Below, piece after piece: positions 62,929 to 64,000 of a stretch of 64,000 nucleotides of DNA. Source of the stretch: Alphaproteobacteria bacterium. Its GTDB lineage: Bacteria; Pseudomonadota; Alphaproteobacteria; Micavibrionales; Micavibrionaceae. The position numbers and the translations under genes were made by a program. How positions within the stretch are numbered: the stretch's first letter is position 1; each line of letters opens with the position of its first letter. The notes under the pieces were generated by a model that worked only from the letters and a program-made list of their open reading frames with translations, ran no database searches and was not told the DNA's origin. The stretch is taken from positions 1,608,042 through 1,672,041 of the forward strand of contig JAUHWR010000001.1 in assembly GCA_030427385.1 (NCBI GenBank), in the 5' to 3' direction.

Positions 62929-63489
62929 ATGGTGGCCGCAAAAATTTTAGGAAATAGCGAAATTCCACACGGGCAAAATGATCTGCCCACCTCTCCGCAG
63001 GCGCTTTTGGCGCTGTTTGATAATTTAGGTATAACTTATGATCTGTCCCATCACCGCGCCGTTTACACCGTTGAGGAAAGTGAAGATGTTGATAAAGCCA
63101 TTCCTGGCACGCATTGCCGGAATATGTTTTTACGTGACAAGAAAAAAGTGATGTTTTTGCTCTCCCTCGCGAACAAAACATTGGTTGATTTGAAAAAATT
63201 AGAAAATTTGCTGGAATGCGGGCGCATTTCCTTTGGCTCGCCTGATCGTTTATGGAGCAATCTGGGGGTTCGTCCCGGTTCTGTTTGTCCGTTTTCAATC
63301 ATTAATGATACTGAAAAAAATGTAATGCTTATTCTTGATGAATGGATGATGGCACAGCCTAGAGTCAATTTTCACCCGCTTGTCAATACCATGACGGTGG
63401 GAATGACGCCGGCAGACATCGTCAAATTTCTGGATCACATTGGGCATCCTTATAAAATAATGGATTTAAATGATGCGCGGCCATCTTGA
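62929..63489 (+). CDS. Prolyl-tRNA editing protein (YbaK/ProX family deacylase)
   Basis: LLALFDNLGITYDLSHHRAVYTVEES...GTHCRNMFLRDKKKVMFLLSL...RISFGSPDRLWSNLGVRPGSVCPFSIIND. Confidence 0.92.
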   Translation: MVAAKILGNSEIPHGQNDLPTSPQALLALFDNLGITYDLSHHRAVYTVEESEDVDKAIPGTHCRNMFLRDKKKVMFLLSLANKTLVDLKKLENLLECGRISFGSPDRLWSNLGVRPGSVCPFSIINDTEKNVMLILDEWMMAQPRVNFHPLVNTMTVGMTPADIVKFLDHIGHPYKIMDLNDARPS

Positions 63490-63519
63490 TAAAAAAAATA
63501 ACTTGGTTTAAATAGTTTT

Positions 63520-64000
63520 ATGAATATTAGAATATTTCTCTTAAGTACGCTTGCTTTATTATTATGCTACATAAATGCTAGCTTGTACGTGGGGCCATTT
63601 ACTAAACTTGAACATAATATTATTTCAAAAGCGCGAATATACAAAGCTAAGAAAGAAAAACAAAAGCAAATTCAAAATTTGGCAATAGAAGCAAAAAAAG
63701 GAAACGCCTACGCACAATTTAATTATGCCTTCACTTTTCTTGACAAAAGAAACTCAGAGTACAGTCAAGAAAAGGCCATTTTCTGGTTCAAGGAAAGTGG
63801 TGATAACGGTTATCTAGACGGCTATCATAAAATTGCATACGGACTTGATAATGGTGTGTTTGGTTTTGATAAAAATTACGACCAAGATAAGCAACTTGTT
63901 GAAAAATTTTATCGAATAGCAGTAGATAAGGGCCTTGCAAAATCCCAAAATAATTTAGCTATCTTTTTATCGGAAAAATACAAAGAACATGCAGATATTA
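63520..64000 (+). CDS. Sel1-like repeat protein (truncated by window edge)
   Basis: Own translation: MNIRIFLLSTLALLLCYINA...AIEAKKGNAYAQFNYAFTFLDKRNSEYSQEKAIFWFKESGDNGYLDGYHKIAYGL...AVDKGLAKSQNNLAIFL. Confidence 0.75.
   Translation, partial: MNIRIFLLSTLALLLCYINASLYVGPFTKLEHNIISKARIYKAKKEKQKQIQNLAIEAKKGNAYAQFNYAFTFLDKRNSEYSQEKAIFWFKESGDNGYLDGYHKIAYGLDNGVFGFDKNYDQDKQLVEKFYRIAVDKGLAKSQNNLAIFLSEKYKEHADI

Noticed and set aside
1-64000. CRISPR array or rRNA genes
   Set aside because: No regularly spaced repeats, cas genes or rRNA-like sequence noticed.

Overview
The window is a chromosomal segment of a moderately AT-rich bacterium, probably an alphaproteobacterium (rplJL-rpoBC preceded by a DUF1489-type gene, his cluster, clpS-clpA). 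Most of it is housekeeping: purL (partial), a bolA-like gene, rpoC, rpoB, rplL, rplJ, hisE/F/A/H/D, tadA, mscL, clpA, clpS, single-chain glyS, polA, an rlmB-like gene and tRNA-Tyr. Accessory blocks are a polysaccharide export/glycosyltransferase pair, a TetR-controlled RND efflux operon with a periplasmic peroxiredoxin, and a CDP-sugar/branched deoxysugar operon. The most interesting segment is a ~7.3 kb integrative element (about 55.46-62.80 kb) inserted at the 3' end of a tRNA-Gly(GCC). A decayed copy of the tRNA 3' end lies at its far side and shared TTATACCCCC motifs lie near both ends. At the end distal to the integrase it carries a two-gene operon: a stand-alone reverse transcriptase (527 aa, YADD) followed 34 nt later by a full-length ExoI/SbcB-like DEDDh exonuclease. 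A short, strongly foldable, promoter-preceded leader lies upstream of the RT. I regard this ncRNA-RT-ExoI unit as the best candidate for an undescribed, probably defence-related, system. Other points of interest are a mosaic AT-rich segment inside glyS, a 22-bp TetR operator palindrome, L10-leader-like and rplL-rpoB hairpins, and a small orphan ORF between rpoB and rpoC. No searches or folding programs were run; homology calls are by recognition of motifs.
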